NCBI GenBank assembly: GCA_002707985.1
Contig: PAOI01000029.1
Location: 1 to 39,217, forward strand
From: Sphingomonas sp.
Lineage (GTDB): Bacteria; Pseudomonadota; Alphaproteobacteria; Sphingomonadales; Sphingomonadaceae
DNA length: 39,217 nucleotides
Direction of reading: 5' to 3'
Shown: in pieces, positions 16,666 to 25,108 of the stretch
Layout of the letters: each line of letters opens with the position of its first letter
Position numbering within the stretch: position 1 is the first letter of the stretch
Program-made: the position numbers and the translations under genes
The notes under the pieces: model-generated
Databases searched by the model: none
Told to the model about the DNA's origin: nothing
What the model saw: the letters and a program-made list of their open reading frames with translations, nothing else

Positions 16666-17139
16666 ATGGCACGGTTGGCAGGCCTGCCGCTGATTGGGTC
16701 CGTAATCCTGGCTGTGGTTCAGGTGGTTGCGGCGGTCTATTTCCTGATCGACGGAATGGACGAGGCGTTCTGGCAATTCTCGATCGCGTCGCTGCTCGAA
16801 GCACTGGTGGCGATCGCCCTGATCGCTGGTGTGATCGTCAATGCGATGCAGGTTCGCCGGCTGTTGATCGAAGCGCGCCATCGCGATGCTGCGCTCGATC
16901 TTGCGCGCGGTGCCTTTTCCGATGTGGTCGCGCAACGTTTCGCACAATGGCATCTGTCGGCAGCGGAATCAGAAGTGGCGCTGTTCGCGCTCAAGGGCTG
17001 CACCATCGCGGAAATCGCCGAAATGCGGGGCGCTGCCAGTGGCACCGTCCGCTCGCAATTAAGCCAGGTATATGCAAAGGCAGGCGTGACCAGCCAGTCG
17101 ACGCTGATATCCTCGTTCATCGACGAATTGCTGGGATAG
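16666..17139 (+). CDS. Membrane-anchored LuxR-type HTH regulator
   Basis: A 157-aa protein. Two hydrophobic segments (about residues 6-24 and 36-58) separated by a short acidic loop are followed by a linker helix and a LuxR/GerE HTH domain (LSAAESEVALFALKGCTIAEIAEMR...SGTVRSQLSQVYAKAGV). No receiver or ligand domain is visible, so sensing may occur through the membrane part. ATG 16666 has AGGGAGG (16654-16660) at ideal spacing; an upstream ATG at 16648 lacks one. Divergence from the COG4705 transporter suggests a paired system (inference). Confidence 0.82.
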   Translation: MARLAGLPLIGSVILAVVQVVAAVYFLIDGMDEAFWQFSIASLLEALVAIALIAGVIVNAMQVRRLLIEARHRDAALDLARGAFSDVVAQRFAQWHLSAAESEVALFALKGCTIAEIAEMRGAASGTVRSQLSQVYAKAGVTSQSTLISSFIDELLG

Positions 17140-17151
17140 GCCAGTCGCTTG

Positions 17152-17169
17152 CCCCTGTCCTACACGCCC
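17152..17169 (+). repeat. 18-nt sequence shared with the M24B peptidase upstream region
   Basis: CCCCTGTCCTACACGCCC lies 207 nt before topA and recurs exactly, in the same orientation relative to the downstream gene, at 30261-30278 (minus strand) 138 nt before the M24B aminopeptidase. It might be a promoter or regulatory element, or part of a dispersed repeat. The rest of the 17140-17376 gap shows a GGGGA-CGCGC-TCCCC hairpin at 17322-17336 and no gene. Confidence 0.55.
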
Positions 17170-17376
17170 CAAATCTGCCACGCCCTTCGGTATGGCACAC
17201 CACGCCGCCTTGCTCCGCCGCGCCTCGCAACCCTGCGAACCGCCGTTCGGGAAGGGGAAGATAAGGGGGACGTGCCCTGAACTTCGTAAACTTTCACATG
17301 CCCGCCACATCTTGACGGCACGGGGACGCGCTCCCCATCCTCGTACGCGCACACGTAAGGACGCCTTCAAAACCTC

Positions 17377-19911
17377 ATGCAGCTCGTCATCGTAGAATCG
17401 CCGGCCAAGGCGAAAACCATCGAAAAATATCTCGGCAAGGATTTCCGCGTTCTCGCGAGCTACGGCCATGTCCGCGATCTGCCGCCCAAGGATGGGTCGG
17501 TGAACCCGGACGAAGGCTTCGCGATGGAATGGGAAACCTATGCCGACAAGTCGAAGCAGCTGAAAGCGATCACCGACGAAGCGAAAAAGGCCGACCGCCT
17601 GATCCTCGCGACTGACCCTGATCGCGAAGGCGAAGCGATTTCGTGGCATGTGCAGGAATTGCTGGCGAAGAAAAAGGCTTTGCCCGCCGACGTGCAGCGT
17701 GTGACGTTCAACGCGATCACCAAGGCTGCTGTTACCAAGGCGATGGGCGAGCCGCGCCAGCTCGATACCGATCTGATCGATGCCTACCGCGCGCGGCGTG
17801 CGCTCGATTATCTGGTCGGCTTCACCCTGTCGCCGGTGCTGTGGCGCAAGCTGCCCGGCGCCAAGTCCGCCGGCCGCGTGCAATCGGTCGCGCTGCGCCT
17901 GATCGTCGAGCGCGAGCGCGAGATCGAGGGATTTACCGCGCAGGAATATTGGTCGGTCACCGCCGATATGGAGCATGCCGGCACGGGCTTTCAGTCGCGC
18001 CTCGTCAAATGGAAGGGCGACAAGATCGATCGGCTGACGATCGGCACCGAAGGCGACGCGATGGCCGCGAAAAAGGCGGTCGAGGAAGGCCGGTTCAGCG
18101 TCGTCCGCGTTGAAACCAAGCCGGCGATGCGCAACCCGGCGCCTCCCTTCACCACTTCGACCCTGCAGCAGGAAGCCGCGCGCAAGCTTGGCTTCTCGGC
18201 GAGCCACACGATGCGGATCGCGCAGGCGCTGTATGAAGACGGCGCGATCACCTATATGCGTACCGACGGCGTCCAGATGGACAGCGCAGCGATTCAGGAA
18301 GCCCGCAAGGCCGTCGCGACTCGCTATGACGGCTCTTACGTGCCCGATAAGCCGCGCATCTATCAGACCAAGGCCAAGAATGCGCAGGAAGCGCACGAAG
18401 CGATCCGTCCGACCGATTTTTCGAAGGATCGCGCCGGTTCGGGCGATCACGCCAAACTCTATGACCTGATCTACAAGCGCGCGCTGGCGAGCCAGATGGC
18501 CTCGGCCCGAATGGAACGCACCACTGTCGATCTGGAGGATGCGACCGGCCAGCATGGCCTGCGCGCCACGGGTCAGGTCGTGCTCTTCCCTGGCTATCTC
18601 GCGCTTTATGAAGAGGGCAAGGACGATGAAGGCGACGAGGATTCGCGCCGCCTGCCCAAAATGTCCGAAGGCGATGCCCCTGCCAAGAAGGGCGTGAACG
18701 CCGAACAGCATTTCACCCAGCCGCCGCCGCGTTTCTCCGAAGCGTCGCTGGTGAAGCGGCTGGAGGAGCTCGGCATCGGGCGCCCGTCCACCTATGCCTC
18801 GATCATTCAGGTGCTGAAGGACCGCGCCTATGTCCGGGTCGAGAAGAATCGCTTTTTCGCCGAGGAATCGGGGCGATTGCTGACGGCGTTCCTCGAACGC
18901 TTCTTCGCCAAATATGTGAGCTATGATTACACCGCCGAGCTTGAGGAAGAGCTGGACGATGTGTCGGGCGGGCGCGCCGGATGGCAGGCGGTGCTCGACG
19001 AATTCTGGCGCGATTTCAAACCGCGCACCAACGATGTGATGGAACAGAAGCCGTCGGATATCACCGCCGAGCTCGACAAGTTCCTCGAACCCTATCTCTT
19101 CCCGGCAAAGGCCGATGGCAGCGATCCGCGCGCCTGCCCTGCCTGCGCCGATGGCAAGCTGGCGCTGCGCGGCGGGCGCTATGGCGCGTTCGTGGCCTGC
19201 TCCAACTATCCCGAGTGCAAATATACGCGTCGTTTCGCTCAGCCGGGCGGCGAGGGGAGCGAGGACACCGGGCCGGAGGCGCTGGGCAAGGACCCCGAAA
19301 CGGGTCTGGAGATCGAGAAGAAATCCGGGCGGTTCGGTCCCTATATCCAGCTGGGCGAAGGCAAGGACGCCAGGCGCGCCTCGATCCCCAAGGATCTGCC
19401 GGGCGAGCTGGATCTCGAATGGGCATTGAAGCTGTTGTCGCTACCGCGCATCATTGGCAATCATCCGGAGACGGGTCAGCCGATCGAGGCGGCGATCGGG
19501 CGCTATGGCCCGTATCTGAAGCATGACGGCAAATATGCGCGGCTTTCCAGCACTGCCGAAGTGTTCGAAACCGGCATGAACGCGGCGGTGGTCAAGCTGG
19601 CCGAAGCAGCCGAGGCGAAGGGCGGGCGCGGTCGCGGCGCGGCGCGTGAGCCGCTCAAGACGTTCGGCGCACATCCGACCTCGGGCGGCGAAATGAAGCT
19701 GATGGAAGGGCGCTATGGCCCGTACGTCACTGACGGCACGACCAATGCGACCCTGCCCAAGACCGCCGATCCGGCAACGCTTACGGCGGAAGAGGCCGCG
19801 GCGCTGATCGACGCAAAGGCCGCCAAGGGACCGGCCAAGGGCAAGAAGAAGGCGGCACCGAAGAAAAAGGCTCCGGCGAAGAAAAAGGCTGCGGCGAAGA
19901 AGGAGGGCTGA
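17377..19911 (+). CDS. topA: DNA topoisomerase I
   Basis: An 844-aa type IA topoisomerase that relaxes negative supercoils. The TOPRIM domain opens with QLVIVESPAKAKTIEKYL and contains the acidic triad in LATDPDREGEAI. The active-site tyrosine is Y293 in GAITYMRTDG. One Cys4 zinc-ribbon is seen near residues 587-615 (CPAC...CSNYPEC), followed by three or four GRYGPY/GRFGPY repeats of the C-terminal type. The last 30 residues are almost entirely Lys, Ala and Pro (AKGKKKAAPKKKAPAKKKAA), a histone-H1-like tail that probably adds DNA affinity. ATG 17377 matches the family start exactly. Confidence 0.97.
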   Translation: MQLVIVESPAKAKTIEKYLGKDFRVLASYGHVRDLPPKDGSVNPDEGFAMEWETYADKSKQLKAITDEAKKADRLILATDPDREGEAISWHVQELLAKKKALPADVQRVTFNAITKAAVTKAMGEPRQLDTDLIDAYRARRALDYLVGFTLSPVLWRKLPGAKSAGRVQSVALRLIVEREREIEGFTAQEYWSVTADMEHAGTGFQSRLVKWKGDKIDRLTIGTEGDAMAAKKAVEEGRFSVVRVETKPAMRNPAPPFTTSTLQQEAARKLGFSASHTMRIAQALYEDGAITYMRTDGVQMDSAAIQEARKAVATRYDGSYVPDKPRIYQTKAKNAQEAHEAIRPTDFSKDRAGSGDHAKLYDLIYKRALASQMASARMERTTVDLEDATGQHGLRATGQVVLFPGYLALYEEGKDDEGDEDSRRLPKMSEGDAPAKKGVNAEQHFTQPPPRFSEASLVKRLEELGIGRPSTYASIIQVLKDRAYVRVEKNRFFAEESGRLLTAFLERFFAKYVSYDYTAELEEELDDVSGGRAGWQAVLDEFWRDFKPRTNDVMEQKPSDITAELDKFLEPYLFPAKADGSDPRACPACADGKLALRGGRYGAFVACSNYPECKYTRRFAQPGGEGSEDTGPEALGKDPETGLEIEKKSGRFGPYIQLGEGKDARRASIPKDLPGELDLEWALKLLSLPRIIGNHPETGQPIEAAIGRYGPYLKHDGKYARLSSTAEVFETGMNAAVVKLAEAAEAKGGRGRGAAREPLKTFGAHPTSGGEMKLMEGRYGPYVTDGTTNATLPKTADPATLTAEEAAALIDAKAAKGPAKGKKKAAPKKKAPAKKKAAAKKEG

Positions 19912-19955
19912 TCGCTGGCGCGTCGCCTGTTGCTCGCCCGGCCCTGAGAAAGGCG

Positions 19956-20351
19956 ATGGAGACGGCGCGATTGAAGCTTGACCATGTAACGATACTGGTC
20001 CGGTCGCTGGAAGCCAGCATGCCCTATTACGAGGCGCTGCTTCCGCTGATCGGCTTCGCGCGCGAAAAAGCGCTTATCTGGCACGATGGCGCCGGTTTCT
20101 ATTTTCAGTTCGGCGAGGCGCGCGCCGACACTTTTCCCTATGAACGCTATGGTGCGGGGATGAACCATCTCGGCTTTGGCGCGCCGGACCCGGAAACCGT
20201 CCATCGCATTCGGGACGCGATGCGCGATGCCGGGTTCGATGTGCCGGAGATTCAGGATCTCGGCGGCGCCACGGCGCTGTTCATGAAGGATCCCGACGGT
20301 ATCCGCTTCGAGATCACTCACTATCCCGAAGGGGTCTCGGTAGTCGGCTAA
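19956..20351 (+). CDS. VOC-family (glyoxalase-fold) protein
   Basis: A 131-aa single-module VOC protein. LKLDHVTILVRSLEASMPYYEALLPLIGF begins the first beta-alpha-beta-beta-beta unit and FMKDPDGIRFEITHYP ends the second; H10, H66-region (MNHLGFG) and E126-region residues are the usual metal ligand positions. Such proteins range from glyoxalases to dioxygenases and antibiotic-binding proteins; no specific substrate is evident. ATG 19956 follows AGAAAGG at short spacing. It lies 44 nt after topA and converges on the Sel1 gene. Confidence 0.82.
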   Translation: METARLKLDHVTILVRSLEASMPYYEALLPLIGFAREKALIWHDGAGFYFQFGEARADTFPYERYGAGMNHLGFGAPDPETVHRIRDAMRDAGFDVPEIQDLGGATALFMKDPDGIRFEITHYPEGVSVVG

Positions 20352-20369
20352 GCCGGGTTCCCTGCTGCG

Positions 20370-20666
20370 TCACGCCGCTCGCCGACTGGTCGCGCTGAGC
20401 CATGCGCGCGCCGCCTTCTGCGCTTCGATAATCTCGCGGGCGCTCATGTCCTCGGCGATTTCCGCGCGGCATTCCTGCGCATGGTCGCTGCCCGACATCG
20501 CAGCGATGTTGAACCATTTATGTGCTTCGATCAGGTCGACATCGATTCCGTCGGAACCGCTCGAATAGACGATTCCCAAGTCATAACATGCCTGCGCATC
20601 TCCGCGGGCTGCATCCTGCAGCCGGCTTTCGATCAGGAAACGCGCGCTCTTGAGGCTATTGCCCAT
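20370..20666 (-). CDS. Sel1-repeat-like small protein
   Basis: A 98-aa protein whose centre (ACYDLGIVYSSGSDGIDVDLIEAHKWFNIAAMSG) is one Sel1-like repeat, followed by a helix with SAREIIEAQKAARAW. Single-repeat proteins of this kind are common and generally act as protein-binding helices, but no partner can be named. No signal peptide is visible. ATG 20666 is preceded by AAAGGGG. It is the gene downstream of panC on the same strand, 75 nt away. Confidence 0.75.
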   Translation of the reverse strand: MGNSLKSARFLIESRLQDAARGDAQACYDLGIVYSSGSDGIDVDLIEAHKWFNIAAMSGSDHAQECRAEIAEDMSAREIIEAQKAARAWLSATSRRAA

Positions 20667-20715
20667 CTCGCTACCCCTTTTCCACGATCCACTCGCGAAT
20701 CATGGTTTGGGGCAG

Positions 20716-20750
20716 CAATTGCGAACAATTGGTTAACGGAATTAACCGTT
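20716..20750. repeat. Tandem palindromes at the panC 3' end
   Basis: CAATTG-CGAA-CAATTG (20716-20731) abuts GGTTAA-CGGAA-TTAACC (20731-20747) and an overlapping AACGG-AATTAA-CCGTT (20735-20750). The panC stop codon (20742-20744) sits inside them. In the panC transcript the second palindrome has a UUCG loop. They may end the panC transcript, but there is no T-run. Confidence 0.45.
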
Positions 20751-21584
20751 CCCGTTTACCGGTACGTTGTCGATCAGCCGGGTTCCGTGGATTTTGGCCG
20801 CTGCGAGCAGCCGCTGCGGCTTTCCCGCTACGGGTTCGCCCAGAGTGTCGGAATCGACCAGCGCGACATAATCGACTTCGAAACCGGCGGCGGTCAGTGT
20901 CTCGCGGGCCTGCTCCAGCGCTCCCTGCGCATCGCCGCCCTGGCTGATCGTCCGTTCGGCGACGCCCAGCGCCCGCGGCATCGCAAGCGCGGCCTTGCGG
21001 TCTTCCTCGACCAGATATCCGTTGCGGGACGACATGGCGAGGCCGTCATCCTCACGCTGGGTGGGCAGGCCGACAATTTCGACCGGCATGTCGAGGTCGG
21101 CCACCATGCGGCGGATCACTGCCAGCTGCTGAAAATCCTTCTCGCCGAAAACCGCGGCATCGGGCTGAACCTGATTGAACAGCTTCGCGACCACCGTAGC
21201 GACGCCGTCGAAATGGCCGGGGCGATGCGCACCCTCCAGCGGTTCGCTGACTCCCGCGACCGAAATGCTCGACGAGAAGCCTTCGGGATACATCACTTCG
21301 ACCGGCGGCATCCACAACAGGTCCACGCCCGCTTCGGACAGCATCCGTGCGTCGCGCTGTTCCTGACGCGGATAGCGGCTGAAATCCTCATCGGGGCCGA
21401 ATTGCGTGGGATTGACGAAGATCGACACGACGACGCGATCGCCCTGCCGCCGCGCGGTATCGACCAGCGCGAGATGGCCGGCATGCAGCGCGCCCATCGT
21501 CGGAACAAGTACGATTCGCTCGCCTGCGGCGCGAAAGCCACGTACGGCCTCGCGCAGCGCTTCGAGTTGGCGAATGGTTTGCAC
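20742..21584 (-). CDS. panC: Pantothenate synthetase
   Basis: A 280-aa cytoplasmic enzyme that joins pantoate and beta-alanine using ATP, giving pantothenate for coenzyme A. It shows VPTMGALHAGHLALVD (28-43, with the HxGH nucleotide motif), FVNPTQFGPDEDFSRYPR, FGEKDFQQLAVI and AMSSRNGYL (KMSKS-like). Length is normal. The start is GTG 21584. It is divergent from mipZ with an 80-nt gap. No panB is seen nearby. Confidence 0.95.
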   Translation of the reverse strand: MQTIRQLEALREAVRGFRAAGERIVLVPTMGALHAGHLALVDTARRQGDRVVVSIFVNPTQFGPDEDFSRYPRQEQRDARMLSEAGVDLLWMPPVEVMYPEGFSSSISVAGVSEPLEGAHRPGHFDGVATVVAKLFNQVQPDAAVFGEKDFQQLAVIRRMVADLDMPVEIVGLPTQREDDGLAMSSRNGYLVEEDRKAALAMPRALGVAERTISQGGDAQGALEQARETLTAAGFEVDYVALVDSDTLGEPVAGKPQRLLAAAKIHGTRLIDNVPVNGNG

Positions 21585-21664
21585 GCTTCAACACCCTCGG
21601 ATACAGTCGGAGCGCGGCCTTCTATGGGGGGCGGGCCTCGCGATCAACAAGGGAAGCTACTGAT

Positions 21665-22459
21665 TTGTCTGACGCAGCGAATCGCCTGCATGTCGTCGTC
21701 TTCGCGAACGAGAAGGGCGGCACCGGCAAATCCACCACAGCAGTGCATGTCGCAATCGCGCTGGCGGCGAAGGGCGCGCGTGTCGCCTGCTTCGATCTCG
21801 ATCATCGCCAGCGCACGATGGGGCGCTATCTCGACAATCGCCTTGCCACGATTCAACGGACCGGCCGCGAATTGCCGATGCCCCGTTACGAGACGCATGA
21901 CGGCGAAACGATGGCGAAATTCTCCGCCTCGCTCGACCGGCTGAGCGCAGACGCCGATTTCCTCGTTATCGACACGCCGGGCCGCGACGACAAATTCGCG
22001 CGGATCGCCGTGACCAATGCCGACACGCTGGTGACGCCGATGAACGACAGCTTCGTCGATTTCGATCTGATCGGCCAGGTCGATCCGGAAACATTCCGCG
22101 TGATCCGCCCCAGCTTCTATTCCGAGCTCATCTGGGAATCGCGCAAGCGCCGGGCCAAGGCCGATGGCGAGACGATCGACTGGGTCGTGCTGCGCAATCG
22201 CATGCAGCATATCGAGGCACGCAACATGCGCCGCGTGTCGGACGCGATCGACCAGCTTTCGAAACGCGTCGGCTTCCGCGTCATTTCCGGTCTTTCCGAG
22301 CGCGTCATCTATCGTGAGCTGTTCCCGCAAGGGCTGACGATGCTCGACAGCCGCGAATTCGGCGAGATGGGGCTGGCCCATGTCGCCGCGCGTCAGGAAT
22401 TGCGGGAGATGATGGCGGGGCTGGCGCTGCCCGAGCCGGCGATGCCGCTGTTCGCGTGA
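21665..22459 (+). CDS. mipZ: Division-plane positioning ATPase MipZ
   Basis: A 264-aa ParA/MinD-family P-loop ATPase. NEKGGTGKSTTAVH contains the deviant Walker A motif with signature lysine K17; VACFDLDHRQRTMGRYLDNR and LVIDTPGRDD follow. MipZ forms polar gradients in alphaproteobacteria and blocks FtsZ assembly away from midcell. The block WESRKRRAKADG and GLSERVIYRELFPQGLTMLD are typical of MipZ and not of generic ParA. The start is TTG 21665 because no ATG precedes the P-loop in frame. It is followed 7 nt later by a J-domain protein and then pgmG. Confidence 0.92.
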   Translation: MSDAANRLHVVVFANEKGGTGKSTTAVHVAIALAAKGARVACFDLDHRQRTMGRYLDNRLATIQRTGRELPMPRYETHDGETMAKFSASLDRLSADADFLVIDTPGRDDKFARIAVTNADTLVTPMNDSFVDFDLIGQVDPETFRVIRPSFYSELIWESRKRRAKADGETIDWVVLRNRMQHIEARNMRRVSDAIDQLSKRVGFRVISGLSERVIYRELFPQGLTMLDSREFGEMGLAHVAARQELREMMAGLALPEPAMPLFA

Positions 22460-22466
22460 CTCGCGC

Positions 22467-22775
22467 GTGATCTTCAAATTTCTGACTGCGGCGCTGGTCG
22501 CGTATCTTGGCTGGCGAATGTGGCACGGCTTTGGGCCGCTTCCCGGCTCGCCCAAACCCGCGGAAAAGCCACCGGTCGACAAAGGCTATGTCGAGGCGCG
22601 CAGCCTGCTGGACCTGCCCGCCGATGCCGATGCCGAACAGATCCGCGCGGCTCACCGGCGGCTGATCGCTCGCGTACATCCCGATCGCGGCGGCAGCGCC
22701 GAATTGACGCGGCGGGGGAATGCGGCGCGCGACTTGCTGCTGCAAGATTTGGAGGCCAACAGGCCAAAGGATTGA
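22467..22775 (+). CDS. Membrane-anchored J-domain protein
   Basis: A 102-aa protein with one N-terminal membrane helix (about residues 3-21), a Pro-rich linker and a C-terminal J-domain in which VHPDRGGS carries the HPD motif that stimulates DnaK. The layout resembles mitochondrial Pam18/Tim14-like and other short type III DnaJ proteins. Start is GTG 22467, 7 nt after the mipZ stop, so it is probably co-translated. I infer a DnaK task at the inner membrane; whether it is connected to MipZ is unknown. Confidence 0.85.
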   Translation: MIFKFLTAALVAYLGWRMWHGFGPLPGSPKPAEKPPVDKGYVEARSLLDLPADADAEQIRAAHRRLIARVHPDRGGSAELTRRGNAARDLLLQDLEANRPKD

Positions 22776-22824
22776 ACTTTTCCTGCGCCTGGGGGATTAG
22801 GGCGCTCATACCATCGGAGGCATC

Positions 22825-24207
22825 ATGACGCATCAGTTCGATCCCACGTCGCTTCGGGAATATGACATCCGCGGAATCGTGGGAAAGACACTGAGTCCCG
22901 ATGATGCGCGCGCGATCGGACGCGGTTTTGCAACCTTGCTGCGCCGCGAAGGCGGGCATCGTGTCGCGGTCGGCCGTGATGGCCGCGAATCCTCGCCCGC
23001 ACTGGAAGCGGCGTTGATCGAAGGGCTGACGGCATCGGGATGCGATGTCGTGCGGGTTGGCCTTGGCCCGACGCCGATGCTCTACTATGCCGAAGCGACG
23101 CTAGAGGTGGATGGCGGCATTCAGATAACCGGCAGCCACAATCCCGCAAATTACAACGGCTTCAAGATGGTGTTTCAGCACCGTCCCTTTTTCGGCGACG
23201 ATATCCAGCGCATCGGCAAGCTGGCGGCGGAAGGCGATTGGGAGGAAGGCGCCGGCGACGTCACCGATGCAGACATCATCGACGCCTATGTCGGTCGCCT
23301 GATGGCGGGTTATGCCGGTGGCGCCTATCGCATCGGCTGGGATTGCGGCAACGGCGCGTCCGGTCCGGTCGTGGAGAAGCTGATCAAGCTGCTCCCGGGT
23401 GAGCATTACACGCTGTTCACCGATGTGGACGGCAATTTCCCCAATCATCACCCCGATCCTACCGAGGAAAAGAACCTCGCCGATCTGAAGGCGCTGGTCG
23501 CGGAGAAGCAGCTCGATTTCGGACTGGCATTCGATGGCGATGGGGACCGGATCGGTGCGATCGACGGGCAGGGCCGCGTGATCTGGGGCGATCAGCTTCT
23601 CTCCATTCTGGCGGAACCTGTGCTGAAGGAAGAGCCAGGCGCGGCGATCATCGCCGATGTGAAGGCCAGCCAGATGCTGTTCGATCGCGTATCCGAACTG
23701 GGCGGCGAGCCGATCATGTGGAAAACCGGTCATAGCCTGATCAAGACGAAGATGCGGGAAACCGGCGCGCCGCTGGCCGGCGAAATGAGCGGTCATATCT
23801 TCTTCGCGCACGATTATTATGGTTTTGACGACGCGCAATATGCGGCCGTCCGGCTGATCCGCGCAGTGCATATGATCGGCAAGTCGCTCACCGAAATCCG
23901 CGGCGCGATGCCCGATTTCGTCAACACGCCGGAATTGCGCTTTCAGGTCGACGAAAGCCGCAAATTCGCGATCGTCGATGAAGTGCTCGCGCGGCTGAAG
24001 GAGGCAGGCGCCGACGTCAACGGCACCGACGGCGCGCGGGTGAACACGCCCGACGGCTGGTGGCTGCTGCGTGCGTCGAATACGCAGGACGTGCTGGTCG
24101 CGCGTGCCGAGGCGCGCAGCCAGGAAGGGCTCGATCGGCTTATGGCCCAGCTCGATGCGCAGCTTACCGCGAGCGGTGTCGAGCGCGGCGAGACCGTGGG
24201 GCATTGA
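22825..24207 (+). CDS. pgmG: Phosphoglucomutase/phosphomannomutase, PgmG type
   Basis: A 460-aa alpha-D-phosphohexomutase interconverting hexose 1- and 6-phosphates for nucleotide sugars and surface polysaccharides. The catalytic serine is S104 in [11 protein letters not shown], the Mg2+ loop is DGDGDR at 237-242, the sugar-specificity loop is GEMSGHIFF and the phosphate-binding loop is RASNTQ near the C-terminus. Length agrees with PgmG of sphingan-producing Sphingomonas. ATG 22825 has GGAGG before it. It sits 49 nt behind the J-domain gene and may share its transcript. ManB/AlgC naming would be equally valid by fold. Confidence 0.9.
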   Translation: MTHQFDPTSLREYDIRGIVGKTLSPDDARAIGRGFATLLRREGGHRVAVGRDGRESSPALEAALIEGLTASGCDVVRVGLGPTPMLYYAEATLEVDGGIQITGSHNPANYNGFKMVFQHRPFFGDDIQRIGKLAAEGDWEEGAGDVTDADIIDAYVGRLMAGYAGGAYRIGWDCGNGASGPVVEKLIKLLPGEHYTLFTDVDGNFPNHHPDPTEEKNLADLKALVAEKQLDFGLAFDGDGDRIGAIDGQGRVIWGDQLLSILAEPVLKEEPGAAIIADVKASQMLFDRVSELGGEPIMWKTGHSLIKTKMRETGAPLAGEMSGHIFFAHDYYGFDDAQYAAVRLIRAVHMIGKSLTEIRGAMPDFVNTPELRFQVDESRKFAIVDEVLARLKEAGADVNGTDGARVNTPDGWWLLRASNTQDVLVARAEARSQEGLDRLMAQLDAQLTASGVERGETVGH

Positions 24208-24212
24208 TCGCT

Positions 24213-24248
24213 TCGGAAGCCGCGCGGCGTTGCTGCGTGGCCTTCCGA
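24213..24248 (+). terminator. Possible terminator stem-loop after pgmG
   Basis: TCGGAAG pairs with CTTCCGA and, after one bulge, CCGCGC pairs with GCGTGG around a 9-nt loop. It starts 5 nt after the stop codon. A T-run is lacking, although CCGTTTTCGG follows 12 nt later. Confidence 0.4.
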
Positions 24249-24317
24249 AAGCCCTATTCCGTTTTCGGACCGGGAAAAGACTGGCAATCGGCCGCGTGAG
24301 GCGCCACTTGGGAAGCC

Positions 24318-25076
24318 ATGGCGCAGGCTCCCGAAATCATCCGCGTGATCGATCTTGAAACCACCGGTGCATCTCCGGCAGCGCATGGCGTCTGCGAAAT
24401 CGGCTGGCAGGATGTCGCTCGCGGTGAGGATGGCCGCTGGGAATTGCTGGGCGAGGGCGGGTCGCAATTCGTCAATCCCGGCCGCCCCATCCCGCCGGTG
24501 ACGCAGGCGATCCACCATATCCGGGACGAAGATGTAGCGGATGCGCCGTGGTGGCACGATGTCGCCCGGCCGCTGCTCAATCCCTGGCCGCGACGCGTGG
24601 CGCTCGCCGCGCATCGCGCGGATTTCGAGCAGCAATTCTGCACGGCCGCGCTTACCCGATCGGCGGACTGGATCTGCACCTGGAAATGCGCGCTGCGGCT
24701 ATGGCCCGAATCGGCGGGCTTTTCGAACCAGTATCTCCGCTATTGGCGCAAGCCCGAGGGGATGGACCATGAGCGCGGCCTGCCCGCGCATCGCGCCTTT
24801 CCCGATGCCTATGTCACTGCATTTCATTTGCGCGACATGCTCAACGAAACGCCTGTCGATCAGCTTATCGCCTGGTCGGCGCTGCCGGGTCTATTGCCGC
24901 GCGTGCATTATGGCCCGCATCGCGGCAAGGAATGGAGCGAGCTGGAGGAGGAAACGCTGGTCGCATTCCTCGACGATCGCAGCGAGGATGTGCGCTACAC
25001 CGCCGATCTGGAACTCGAACGCCGACGCGGGCCGGGACTGGGTGCCAGGACGCCGGCCGAGCGGCTACTGCTGTAA
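24318..25076 (+). CDS. DEDDh exonuclease, ExoX-like
   Basis: A 252-aa protein. RVIDLETTG (D12, E14), AAHRADFEQQF and HRAFPDAYVT give the four acidic residues and the His of the DEDDh 3'-5' exonuclease fold over residues 8-175. The C-terminal part (PRVHYGPHRGKEWSEL...DVRYTADLELERR) resembles the extra domain (DUF3820-like) found in ExoX, so an exodeoxyribonuclease X role in repair is likely. ATG 24318 follows GGGAAG at short spacing. It converges on the TraB/GumN gene; GGGACCGGC/GCCGGCCCC at 25080-25100 between them could end both transcripts. Confidence 0.82.
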   Translation: MAQAPEIIRVIDLETTGASPAAHGVCEIGWQDVARGEDGRWELLGEGGSQFVNPGRPIPPVTQAIHHIRDEDVADAPWWHDVARPLLNPWPRRVALAAHRADFEQQFCTAALTRSADWICTWKCALRLWPESAGFSNQYLRYWRKPEGMDHERGLPAHRAFPDAYVTAFHLRDMLNETPVDQLIAWSALPGLLPRVHYGPHRGKEWSELEEETLVAFLDDRSEDVRYTADLELERRRGPGLGARTPAERLLL

Positions 25077-25108
25077 AGCGGGACCGGCGCCGCCGGCCCC
25101 TTGCGCCG

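Noticed and set aside
20733..20746. CtrA site (TTAA-N7-TTAA) upstream of the Sel1 gene
   Set aside because: The two TTAA halves are separated by 5 nt, not 7.
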